Assembly: GCA_964614215.1 (NCBI GenBank)
Contig: CAZTKP010000022.1
Coordinates: forward strand, 1 to 25,152
Source: CAZTKP01 sp964614215
GTDB lineage: Bacteria > UBP6 > UBA1177
Direction of reading: 5' to 3'
DNA: 25,152 nt
A program made the position numbers and the translations under genes. Shown one piece after another: positions 15,099-22,495 of the stretch. Under the pieces are notes generated by a model that saw nothing but the letters and a program-made list of their open reading frames with translations, was not told the origin of the DNA and did not search any database. Numbering within the stretch: position 1 is the stretch's first letter; every line of letters begins with the position of its first letter.

Positions 15099-16619
15099 TC
15101 AGATATCGTATTTACCGTAAAAATCTGCCGGCTGAGGGCCTATATCGTAGTCTCTGAGCCATTTTTCAAGCTTTTCAGTATCTTTTAAAAGTGCAGCCGT
15201 TTTCTTCATCTGCTTTTTAAAAGCTTCAAAGCGCGCACCTGAAAGCTTAGGTGTTGCTATCATCCTTTTCTTTAATGGATTCAGCCATTTACCTTGAGGA
15301 CTTTTTATTCCGAAGTGAAGATGAGGACCTGTTACACGACCTGTTCTTCCCATGAGTGCGATCTTCTGACGGGGCTTTACACCCTGTCCCTGTTTCACGA
15401 GAAACTGATGAAGATGCAGATAGTATGTCTTAGTTCCGTCAGCATGTTTTATGACTATTTTCTTTCCGCCGTAAGTGGTTCTCGAAACTTCCACAACTAC
15501 ACCCTGAGCAACGGCATAGACGGGAGATCCTGTCGGGCCGCCGTAGTCAACTCCGTTATGAAAAGATCTTCTTCCTGTTACCGGATGTCTTCTGATCCCG
15601 AACGGACTGGTGACATGAACTCTGTCAACTGGAAGTCTCAGCGCATTGGCTATCAGAGCTTTTCCTTCCTTTGTATAGTGAGCATTGAACGCTGACTTTT
15701 CATCTTTGTCCTCATACCTGTAGGCTTCATTGAATCCCGCCCTTCTGCCTTCATAGCTGACATAGAGGATCTTCGATCCCGGAACCATCTGTCCGTTGTA
15801 GTATTTATCCTCGATAAGTATGCGGTATTTATCACCTTTTCTGGCATCTGTCCTAAAGCTGACGACACAACTCAGAATTCCGTTCGTAACAGCTCTGATC
15901 GTTCCTGTGACATCTTCTCTATCGATCAGTGCCTGGTTAAGAGTGGTCTCGATCGGTCCCTCGACTATGCGGTATCTTTTTTCAGTCGGAAGAATTTTTG
16001 ATGTGTACTCAAGTTTCCCTGTTTTAGGATCTCTTTTCAGAATGTGGAAGGTAATAACATCAGGGTAGTAAACGAACTCCTCGACTTCGCCGTCCTTTGA
16101 AAGTCTGACCTTGAAATCCTCACCTGCCTTGAGATATCTGAGATCGACCTTGAACCTGATGGCGTTACTGATCTCCATTGCATGACGAAGTTCTATTCCG
16201 GGAAGTTTAAGAAGTGCTTCCTCAAAACCTTTATGCGGCAGGATCTTTCCATGAATAAAACCTTCTTTATCTGCCACTTCCTTTTCCTTTATGATGTCCT
16301 CGTCTACCTGCTCATTATCCGAAAAGGTAGATTCCTCTTCCTCAACATCTTTTTTTGCAGGAGCACTTTCAGGACCCGGAGCTTCAACTTCCTCTTTAGG
16401 TTTTTCACAATTCTCCTCTTTTTCAGGAGTTTCAACCTTCTTCTCTTCAGTCTTTTTTTCCGGAGCGGACTCTTTTTTGGTGTCTTCAACCTTTTCAGGA
16501 ACATTTTCGTCAACTTCCTGAGCAGGTTTTTCATTATCTTCATAAAAAACTACAAGAAGAAAAAGCAGGACTGCGACAAAAAGGAGAACAACGGGAAGTC
16601 TATTCGGTTTTCGTGACAT
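15099..16619 (-). CDS. M23 (LytM/MepM-like) peptidoglycan endopeptidase
   Basis: This is a 506-residue cell-wall hydrolase. A single N-terminal membrane helix (about 8-26) anchors it; residues 27-120 are a Lys/Glu/Pro-rich spacer. Residues about 120-325 resemble the middle domains of MepM/Csd3-type enzymes (KAGDEF-like LKAGEDFKVRL and YRILIEDKYYNGQMVPGSKI). The C-terminal M23 domain has the zinc ligands His354 and Asp358 in HNGVDYG and His435 in GPHLHFG, plus His402/His404 in LHLHQF, so it looks active. Such enzymes cut peptide cross-links during growth or shape control. Its stop directly abuts that of the lipase-like gene. No strong Shine-Dalgarno precedes the ATG. Confidence 0.92.
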   Translation of the reverse strand: MSRKPNRLPVVLLFVAVLLFLLVVFYEDNEKPAQEVDENVPEKVEDTKKESAPEKKTEEKKVETPEKEENCEKPKEEVEAPGPESAPAKKDVEEEESTFSDNEQVDEDIIKEKEVADKEGFIHGKILPHKGFEEALLKLPGIELRHAMEISNAIRFKVDLRYLKAGEDFKVRLSKDGEVEEFVYYPDVITFHILKRDPKTGKLEYTSKILPTEKRYRIVEGPIETTLNQALIDREDVTGTIRAVTNGILSCVVSFRTDARKGDKYRILIEDKYYNGQMVPGSKILYVSYEGRRAGFNEAYRYEDKDEKSAFNAHYTKEGKALIANALRLPVDRVHVTSPFGIRRHPVTGRRSFHNGVDYGGPTGSPVYAVAQGVVVEVSRTTYGGKKIVIKHADGTKTYYLHLHQFLVKQGQGVKPRQKIALMGRTGRVTGPHLHFGIKSPQGKWLNPLKKRMIATPKLSGARFEAFKKQMKKTAALLKDTEKLEKWLRDYDIGPQPADFYGKYDI

Positions 16620-16664
16620 GGACTCAACAAAGTTTCAGTTAGTCAACAACAAGTTCGACAGTGG

Positions 16665-16693
16665 AAATTAGCAGAAAATAAAGTAACAGTCAA
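16665..16693 (-). promoter_or_regulatory. Possible promoter of the M23 peptidase gene
   Basis: TTGACT (16688-16693, minus strand) and TAATTT (16665-16670) lie 17 bases apart and 46 bases before the peptidase start, within the 150-base divergent gap shared with cobB. On the other strand TTGACA occurs at 16710-16715, but with no good -10 for cobB. Confidence 0.42.
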
Positions 16694-16769
16694 TATAAGG
16701 TTATGTATGTTGACAAAATTAATAAAAAAACAGAAACTTTTCATGTCAGACAGTTTTAACGAGGCAAAA

Positions 16770-17477
16770 ATGAACAAGGTTCTAATACTTTCAGGGGCAG
16801 GGCTTTCAGCAGAATCAGGCATCAGAACGTTCAGAGATTCAAATGGTCTCTGGGAAGAGTATGACATCATGGAGGTCTGCTCTGCACAGGGTTTTGCAAG
16901 GGACAGGCAGAAAGTTCTCGATTTCTACGACATGAGAAGGGCCGATATTAAAGATAAAAAGCCTAACGATGCCCATAAAATGATGGCGGAACTTAAGAAA
17001 AAGTATCCTGAAAATATCGAAATACTCACCCAGAACGTCGATGATCTGCTTGAAAAAGCGGACTGCCCTGAAGTCATTCATCTTCACGGAACTCTTCGGG
17101 ATCTTAGGTGTCTCAACTGCGGGAATATCTGGGATATCGGATATGATTCAATTAATGGCAGGACCTGTCCACGCTGCAAAAGTTCAGACATCAGACACAA
17201 CGTTGTCATGTTCCATGAGCCTGCTCCTGCCTACGAGACACTTTATGAAAAGATCTCTCTTTGCAGAAACGGGCTTTTCATCGCCATCGGAACTTCAGGA
17301 CATGTGATCGATGCCGGAGGGATCGCAGACTACTTTAAACTCTCAATACTTAACAACCGTGACCCTGAACCGATGATGGACCGATCATTTACAGAGGTTT
17401 TTCACGAAAACGCCACTACGGCCGTTCCTAAAATCAGAGAACTCACCGAAAAATTCATAGATACCGGAAGTTTCTGA
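16770..17477 (+). CDS. cobB: Class III sirtuin, NAD-dependent protein deacylase
   Basis: This 235-residue cytosolic enzyme removes acyl groups from protein lysines using NAD+. It has the NAD-binding GAGLSAESGIRTFRD, the catalytic region TQNVDDLLEKA with HLHGT (His106), and a zinc site of four Cys (114, 117, 133, 136) in two CX2C pairs. The motif YDMRR (Tyr53, Arg56) corresponds to the YxxR pair of CobB/SIRT5-type sirtuins that accept succinyl and similar acidic acyl groups. ATG 16770 is chosen because GAGG stands five bases before it and length then fits CobB; in-frame starts at 16707 and 16743 lack a ribosome site. It stands alone between the M23 gene and the lipoprotein island. Confidence 0.93.
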   Translation: MNKVLILSGAGLSAESGIRTFRDSNGLWEEYDIMEVCSAQGFARDRQKVLDFYDMRRADIKDKKPNDAHKMMAELKKKYPENIEILTQNVDDLLEKADCPEVIHLHGTLRDLRCLNCGNIWDIGYDSINGRTCPRCKSSDIRHNVVMFHEPAPAYETLYEKISLCRNGLFIAIGTSGHVIDAGGIADYFKLSILNNRDPEPMMDRSFTEVFHENATTAVPKIRELTEKFIDTGSF

Positions 17478-17491
17478 CCACGAACCTTCCT

Positions 17492-17520
17492 TTGACAAAA
17501 TCATCCATTTAATATAAATT
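17492..17520 (+). promoter_or_regulatory. Promoter of the RCC1 lipoprotein gene (copy 1 of a duplicated leader)
   Basis: TTGACA (17492-17497) is followed after 17 bases by TAAATT (17515-17520); TATAAA at 17513 is an alternative with 15-base spacing. The whole 69-base leader 17491-17559, through the ribosome site and the GTG start, matches 20589-20657 at 54 positions without gaps. Confidence 0.6.
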
Positions 17521-17554
17521 AGCTAAGAACACATAAAATGTTGGGAGAGAACCT

Positions 17555-19630
17555 GTGAGAAACATTTCTGTTTTAATCATTTTTCTTATGTTGGTTTTTT
17601 TTATCTCATGCGGAGAAAATGCCGTCGGAATCTTACAGGACAGAGACGACGATGACACGGAGATCGCTAATGAAAGTGAATGGTCGGCTCTCGCTACAGG
17701 CGGAATGCATACCTGCGGAATAAAGTCAGGAGAACTTTACTGCTGGGGAAACAACTATTTCGGACAACTCGGAAACGGAACATTCAATAATCTGGAAAAA
17801 CCGACAAAAATCACAGAATACAATGACTGGACAAAGGTAAGTGTAGGCTTTCACCACTCCTGTGCCATTAGAAACGGAGAGCTTTACTGCTGGGGTAATC
17901 TTCTTTTTGCTTATCTTGTTGAAGAATATCCGGATGAACTTCTTTCTCCGTCACAAGTCGGCATTGACAACGATTGGGAAGAGATCAGCTCTGGCGAAAC
18001 ATTCATTTGCGGAATAAGATCGGGAGAACTTTACTGTTGGGGACGCAACTCCTACGGACAACTTGGTGACGGAACAACAGAGTTTAGAGACACTCCTGTC
18101 AGGATAGGGAATAAAAATGACTGGGAAAAAATTTCAGGTGGCTCTCGTTACACCTGCGGAATTAGAAACAGTAGAATACAGTGCTGGGGAGGAGACTACT
18201 CAGACACAGGTGCAGAAACTACAGATATCGGGTGGAAAAACGTTTCGACTGATTACTACAAAAAAGCCTGCGGAGTAAAGAATGGCAAGATTTTCTGCTG
18301 GGAATTAGGTATGGAGAAAATAACTCCCGTTGAGATCAGCGAATTTTCCGACTGGAAATCAGAATCTCTTGATAACACCTGTGCTATTAGAAACGGAGAG
18401 CTTTACTGCTGGGGAACGAATTACTTTGGTCAGATAGGTGACGGAACTCAAGTGGACAGAGAAAATCCTGTAAAAATAGGAGAATCTGACAAATGGTCAA
18501 CTGTTTCCAGAGGAGGATATCACTCATGTGGGGTCAACGATGGCAAGTTCTTCTGCTGGGGTCTTAACAGTCAGGCTCAACTAGGTTTAGGCAAATCATC
18601 ATACGTTTATGAACCGGAAAAAATTGGAGAATTAAAAAACTGGGAAAATATCTCAGCAGGATATGAACACACCTGCGGCATTGAAAGCGGAAAACTCTAC
18701 TGTACCGGTCGGAACGGACATGGGCAGCTCGGAAACGGCTCAAACATTTCTCAGTCCTCGTTTGTTTCTGTAGATAATGATCCCGGATGGACTGAAATTA
18801 GCTGTGGGGACTCTTTTACCTGCGGAATTAAGAACAATGAACTTTACTGCTGGGGAGAAAATACTACAGGAAGTCTTGGAAATGATTCAATGGCTGACAG
18901 CAACACGCCTCAGCAGATTGGTATTGATAAAAAATGGGAAACAATATCTTCCAGCTGCTATCAGACTTGCGGTATAAGCTACGATGAACTCTACTGTTGG
19001 GGGGCACAGGTTTATTCACCTGTACTTTTTTCTCAAGAAGACAACTGGGCATCTGTTTCCACAGGCGGGTATATTTCATGCGGAATTAAAAATGGCGGAC
19101 TTTTCTGCTGGGGATACAATGAAAACCATGAAATAAACGACATTGACGAAGAGGAAATTAATTCACCTTTCCAGATAGGAGAATTTTCAGACTGGGAAAA
19201 AATATCATCAGGAAGACAACACAGATGCGCAATCAGAAACGGAGAACTTTTCTGTTGGGGACAAAATGGCTATGGCGTACTGGGAATGGATGTCAACTCT
19301 CCCGTTGTTGAAAAACCATCGAAAGTCGGAGAAAAATCCAACTGGTCTGAAATTTCATCAGGATCATACCATACATGCGGAATTGCATCAGGAGAACTGT
19401 ACTGCTGGGGTGCCATAGATTTTTCAGAACTATTTAATCCCGGTTCCGATGGCGCAACTCATGAGCCGCAGAGATTTGACGGAACAAACTGGCAGAAAGT
19501 GGCAGCTGGCGAAGCTCACACTTGCGGAATTAAAAACGGAGACCTCTATTGCTGGGGAAGCAACAATGCTGGTCAGCTCGGAAACGGCAAAGCGTGGGAA
19601 CTCAGTCCTGTTGAAGTAAAATTTCAGTAA
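17555..19630 (+). CDS. RCC1-repeat lipoprotein with 14 disulfide-type blades
   Basis: This is a 691-residue lipoprotein; the signal ends VFFISC (lipid Cys19, Gly at +2). The mature part is 14 repeats of about 37-52 residues of the pattern Trp-x2-(I/V)-S-x-G, TCGIKNGELYCWG, N-x2-GQLGNGT. These are RCC1-type blades; seven make one propeller, so two propellers are expected. Every repeat carries a CX8C pair (TCGI...YC), probably a disulfide, which suits an extracellular protein. Blades 9 and 10 each have one extra Cys. Blades 4, 5 and 10 lack the GQLG turn. The likely role is a surface binding scaffold; the partner is unknown. Translation starts at GTG 17555 with GGGAG seven bases upstream. Confidence 0.9.
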   Translation: MRNISVLIIFLMLVFFISCGENAVGILQDRDDDDTEIANESEWSALATGGMHTCGIKSGELYCWGNNYFGQLGNGTFNNLEKPTKITEYNDWTKVSVGFHHSCAIRNGELYCWGNLLFAYLVEEYPDELLSPSQVGIDNDWEEISSGETFICGIRSGELYCWGRNSYGQLGDGTTEFRDTPVRIGNKNDWEKISGGSRYTCGIRNSRIQCWGGDYSDTGAETTDIGWKNVSTDYYKKACGVKNGKIFCWELGMEKITPVEISEFSDWKSESLDNTCAIRNGELYCWGTNYFGQIGDGTQVDRENPVKIGESDKWSTVSRGGYHSCGVNDGKFFCWGLNSQAQLGLGKSSYVYEPEKIGELKNWENISAGYEHTCGIESGKLYCTGRNGHGQLGNGSNISQSSFVSVDNDPGWTEISCGDSFTCGIKNNELYCWGENTTGSLGNDSMADSNTPQQIGIDKKWETISSSCYQTCGISYDELYCWGAQVYSPVLFSQEDNWASVSTGGYISCGIKNGGLFCWGYNENHEINDIDEEEINSPFQIGEFSDWEKISSGRQHRCAIRNGELFCWGQNGYGVLGMDVNSPVVEKPSKVGEKSNWSEISSGSYHTCGIASGELYCWGAIDFSELFNPGSDGATHEPQRFDGTNWQKVAAGEAHTCGIKNGDLYCWGSNNAGQLGNGKAWELSPVEVKFQ

Positions 19631-19703
19631 AAAAACTTTAGATACATTTTCTCCGTTACAACTGTGAGTAGTGATTATTTTTTATACCGGGGAGGAAATT
19701 CAA

Positions 19704-20558
19704 ATGAAAAATATCAGCAGCGTGTGTATATTGATGTTCCTGTTGCTTTTCTCAATGGTTAGCTGTACAGAAACTTCAGTTCCAATGAAAGAAACTGGCG
19801 GCGCGGGACAACCCTGTTATACCGACGGGACATGTGATTCAGGTCTTTCCTGTGTTTCAAACGTCTGTGTTAGTGAAGGTGATCAGGAAATTATCGATGA
19901 AAATGAGACCGATTCTCCCGACAATGTAAAACCTGATACAGAAGAACCGGACGACAAAGAAACTACTGATGATAATATTAGTGACGGCAACTGTGACACC
20001 GAAAGTATCGGAAAGAACTGTACTCTTGATAATGAATGCGGAAAATGCAATATCTGTGTAAAAGGAAAATGTGCAGCAGGATGTACAACAGATGATGACT
20101 GTAAAATGTATACAGGTCTCAAGTGTAATAAGAAACTTTACCGATGTACAAACGTTTATGCCTCACTTCAGGCATGCGGTGAAACAAAATGTCCTACAGG
20201 TTGCTGCTATGCGGAAGCAGGCCTTACAGCTATGAAATGCCTTACAACCCCTGACGCATCAAAATGCGGACTCTGTGCAAACGGCGAGATCTATATGCCG
20301 GATGAATCGAAATGTGTTGCAGCAGTCTGTTCAACAACAACTGATAACTGTTCGGCTCTGAATTCATCAGAAGAAAAACCTGAATGTTTTGAATGTAAAT
20401 CAGGCGAATTCATCTGCGAAGAAGACACTGCCTGCTCTCAAGGTTCTTCAGGTGTTCTTGTCAATGCCGCTCAGTGTACTCCGGCCGGTCAGAAATGCGT
20501 TGCAGGTATCAGTGAATGCTGTTCAGGCATGCCCTGTGTCGAAGGATACTGCTATTAA
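19704..20558 (+). CDS. Cys-rich lipoprotein, paralog 1 of 3
   Basis: This 284-residue lipoprotein has a signal ending FSMVSC (Cys21, Thr at +2). It contains 34 Cys after the lipid one. A first small knob (PCYTDGTCDSGLSCVSNVC) is followed by an acidic Asp/Glu/Thr linker (about 65-105) and then a long Cys-rich domain with ECGKCNICVKGKC, DDDCKMYTG, CPTGCCY and the ending CCSGMPCVEGYCY. The knob resembles the small Cys-rich modules frequent in myxobacterial lipoproteins; I do not recognise the large domain. GGGGAGG lies before the ATG. The gene starts 73 bases after the RCC1 gene. It is probably surface-exposed and disulfide-stabilised. Confidence 0.88.
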   Translation: MKNISSVCILMFLLLFSMVSCTETSVPMKETGGAGQPCYTDGTCDSGLSCVSNVCVSEGDQEIIDENETDSPDNVKPDTEEPDDKETTDDNISDGNCDTESIGKNCTLDNECGKCNICVKGKCAAGCTTDDDCKMYTGLKCNKKLYRCTNVYASLQACGETKCPTGCCYAEAGLTAMKCLTTPDASKCGLCANGEIYMPDESKCVAAVCSTTTDNCSALNSSEEKPECFECKSGEFICEEDTACSQGSSGVLVNAAQCTPAGQKCVAGISECCSGMPCVEGYCY

Positions 20559-20589
20559 AACTCTCTCAATTCAAACCTGTAATCATCTT

Positions 20590-20618
20590 TTGACAAATTC
20601 ACTCATTTGATATAGATT
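20590..20618 (+). promoter_or_regulatory. Promoter of Cys-rich paralog 2 (copy 2 of the duplicated leader)
   Basis: TTGACA (20590-20595) and TAGATT (20613-20618) are 17 bases apart. Distance to the GTG start (63 bases from the -35) is identical to that of the RCC1 gene leader, and the surrounding 69 bases match it at 54 positions. The two genes may therefore be expressed together. Confidence 0.6.
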
Positions 20619-20652
20619 AGCAAAGAACGCATAGAACAAAGGGAGATGAACT

Positions 20653-21516
20653 GTGAGAAGGATTCTTTTTTTTACAAACGTAGTCATGATCTTTCTAATT
20701 TTCTTTGTCGGCTGCGGCAATGTACAAACTACAGATCAGATCCACGAAGGCGGACTTCGTGAACCGTGTTATGACAACAACACCTGCGATGAAGGACTTA
20801 CCTGTGTTTCAGATGTCTGTGTAGATCTTAATGAGCTGGCAGATAACGATACCGGTACAAACGATACAACTGAAAACAGCTCCGATCCGGATGTTTACGA
20901 TGAACCTGATGAAAACGTGGTTGACGAAAACAACGAAGACGGTTGTGCAACAGAAAATATAGGCAGGAACTGTACACTTGATGTAGAATGCGGAAAATGC
21001 AACATCTGTATTAGTGGAAAATGTTCAAAAGGATGCGAATCCGATGATGACTGCAGAATGTATACCGGTCTTAAATGTAACAAAAAACTTGCACGCTGTA
21101 CAAACGTCTACGCTTCGCTTCAGGCATGCGGCGAAACACTGTGTCCGGTAGGCTGCTGTTATGCAGAAAAAGGGTTTACCGCAGTAAAATGCCTCATAAC
21201 TCCTGACGCTTCGAAATGCGGACTCTGTGCAAATGGCGAGATCTACATGCCCGAAGATTCAAAATGTATTCCTGCTGTATGTTCCGTAACAACTGATCCG
21301 TGTATGGCTTACAACTCAGCTTCAAACGATCCTTATCCTGAATGTTTTGAATGTAAATCAGGGGAGTTTATCTGTAAGGAAATCCCGAGTGGCTGCGACA
21401 GCTCCTCAGTAGTGGTAAATGTAGCAAACTGTAAATCCGCCGGTGAAAAATGTGTTTCAGGACCTATGAGCAACTGCTGCTCGGGACTTCCATGTGTTGA
21501 CGGTTACTGTTATTAG
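20653..21516 (+). CDS. Cys-rich lipoprotein, paralog 2 of 3
   Basis: This 287-residue lipoprotein has a signal ending IFFVGC (Cys21, Gly at +2). It holds the same layout as paralog 1: the knob EPCYDNNTCDEGLTC, an acidic Asp/Glu/Asn linker (about 65-98), and the Cys-rich domain from ECGKCNICISGKC to the end SGLPCVDGYCY. It also has 34 Cys besides the lipid one, all in equivalent places. The mature protein begins with HEGGLREPC, like paralog 3 (EEGGLRQQC), so copies 2 and 3 are closer to each other at this end. Translation starts at GTG 20653 with GGGAG upstream. It has its own promoter, unlike paralog 3, which follows after 7 bases. Confidence 0.88.
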   Translation: MRRILFFTNVVMIFLIFFVGCGNVQTTDQIHEGGLREPCYDNNTCDEGLTCVSDVCVDLNELADNDTGTNDTTENSSDPDVYDEPDENVVDENNEDGCATENIGRNCTLDVECGKCNICISGKCSKGCESDDDCRMYTGLKCNKKLARCTNVYASLQACGETLCPVGCCYAEKGFTAVKCLITPDASKCGLCANGEIYMPEDSKCIPAVCSVTTDPCMAYNSASNDPYPECFECKSGEFICKEIPSGCDSSSVVVNVANCKSAGEKCVSGPMSNCCSGLPCVDGYCY

Positions 21517-21523
21517 AGAAAAC

Positions 21524-22375
21524 ATGAAAAAAGTAAAAAGCCGCACCATTCTAGTTACATTTTTTCTAATTATTTTAATATCTTGCGGCAGAAATCAGAC
21601 GATTGATTTTTTGGAGGAAGGCGGACTGCGCCAGCAATGTTATAAGGACGGAACATGTGACGATGAGCTCACCTGTGTTTCCAATGTCTGTGTCAACCTA
21701 AGTGAACTTGAAGATGAGGACTCGGAAGATTCTGAGCTTGATATTTATTCAGATCTTGACAATGAGTTCCTTGATTCCGGGACTGTTGATAACGACATTG
21801 CCTCCGCTGAAAACTGCAATGATCTGAGCATCGGAATGAACTGCACTCGGGACATAGACTGCGGAACCTGCAATATCTGCTCACAAGGGAAATGCAGACG
21901 AGGTTGTCTGAGCGATGACGACTGCAAAATGTACGTAGGCGTAAGATGCAATAAAAAACTTTACCGATGCACCAATATCTATGCTTCACTTCAGGCATGC
22001 GGGGAAGTGAAATGCCCCACGGGCTGCTGTTATGCTCTTAAAGGATTAACCGGGGTAAATTGTCTTACAACCCCTGACGCAACAAAATGCGGAGTCTGCT
22101 TAAATGGTCAAGTTTACATACCTGAGCAATTAAAGTGTGTGCCTGCAACTTGCTCAACGACATCAGACAACTGCCCTGAACTTAATTCAGAAGAAGAGTT
22201 TTCAGATTTCTATGAATGTAAGGCTGGAGAATTTATATGCAAAGAGAATCCATACGGCGAATCAGTTTTAAAAATCATTGAGGCTGCTCAGTGTATAGCT
22301 GCCGGACAGAGGTGCGTTCCGGGAGTCAGCGAATGCTGTTCGGGCATGCCCTGCGTTGAAGGATACTGCTATTAA
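21524..22375 (+). CDS. Cys-rich lipoprotein, paralog 3 of 3
   Basis: This 283-residue lipoprotein has a signal ending IILISC (Cys21, Gly at +2). The layout is that of its two upstream paralogs, with an acidic linker containing DEDSEDSELDIYSDLDNEF. It has 32 Cys instead of 34 after the lipid one: the Cys of the PEC motif before FEC, and the Cys about a dozen residues after FIC, are both absent. Their joint loss suggests that they pair with each other in the other copies. The ATG at 21524 lies 7 bases after the paralog 2 stop and has only a weak ribosome site (AGAG), so coupled translation is likely. Function unknown. Confidence 0.87.
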   Translation: MKKVKSRTILVTFFLIILISCGRNQTIDFLEEGGLRQQCYKDGTCDDELTCVSNVCVNLSELEDEDSEDSELDIYSDLDNEFLDSGTVDNDIASAENCNDLSIGMNCTRDIDCGTCNICSQGKCRRGCLSDDDCKMYVGVRCNKKLYRCTNIYASLQACGEVKCPTGCCYALKGLTGVNCLTTPDATKCGVCLNGQVYIPEQLKCVPATCSTTSDNCPELNSEEEFSDFYECKAGEFICKENPYGESVLKIIEAAQCIAAGQRCVPGVSECCSGMPCVEGYCY

Positions 22376-22406
22376 ATTAATAAAATTACCTGTTTTAAGG
22401 CACTAA

Positions 22407-22472
22407 TTTAATGCTGAAACAAAGACGGGACAGTTCTATTTCTCAGTTCTTAACATTGGAGCTTTGGAGTAA
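22407..22472 (+). pseudogene. C-terminal relic of a lost paralog of the SBBP lipoprotein gene
   Basis: The frame ending at the TAA 22470-22472 reads GQFYFSVLNIGALE-stop. The intact gene that begins 23 bases later ends GQFYFSILNIDALK-stop (11 of 14 residues equal), and the DNA is also similar. Upstream of 22428 the match fades, and a stop at 22404-22406 closes the frame. This is best read as the last scrap of a former neighbouring copy. Confidence 0.7.
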
Positions 22473-22495
22473 AAGATAACACGAAGGAGGCTAAC

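Larger units (their letters stand above)
19704..22375 (+). repeat. Tandem triplication of a Cys-rich lipoprotein gene
   Basis: Three complete paralogous genes (19704-20558, 20653-21516, 21524-22375) lie head to tail. They share signal, knob, linker and Cys-rich domain in the same order. The acidic linkers differ most, and the core motifs CNKKL, YASLQACGE and CYY-like endings (EGYCY or DGYCY) are nearly unchanged. Confidence 0.88.

Noticed and set aside
16707..16769. Longer sirtuin starting at 16707 or 16743
   Set aside because: No ribosome site precedes these starts, while the ATG at 16770 has GAGG and gives the normal sirtuin N-terminus directly before the NAD motif.
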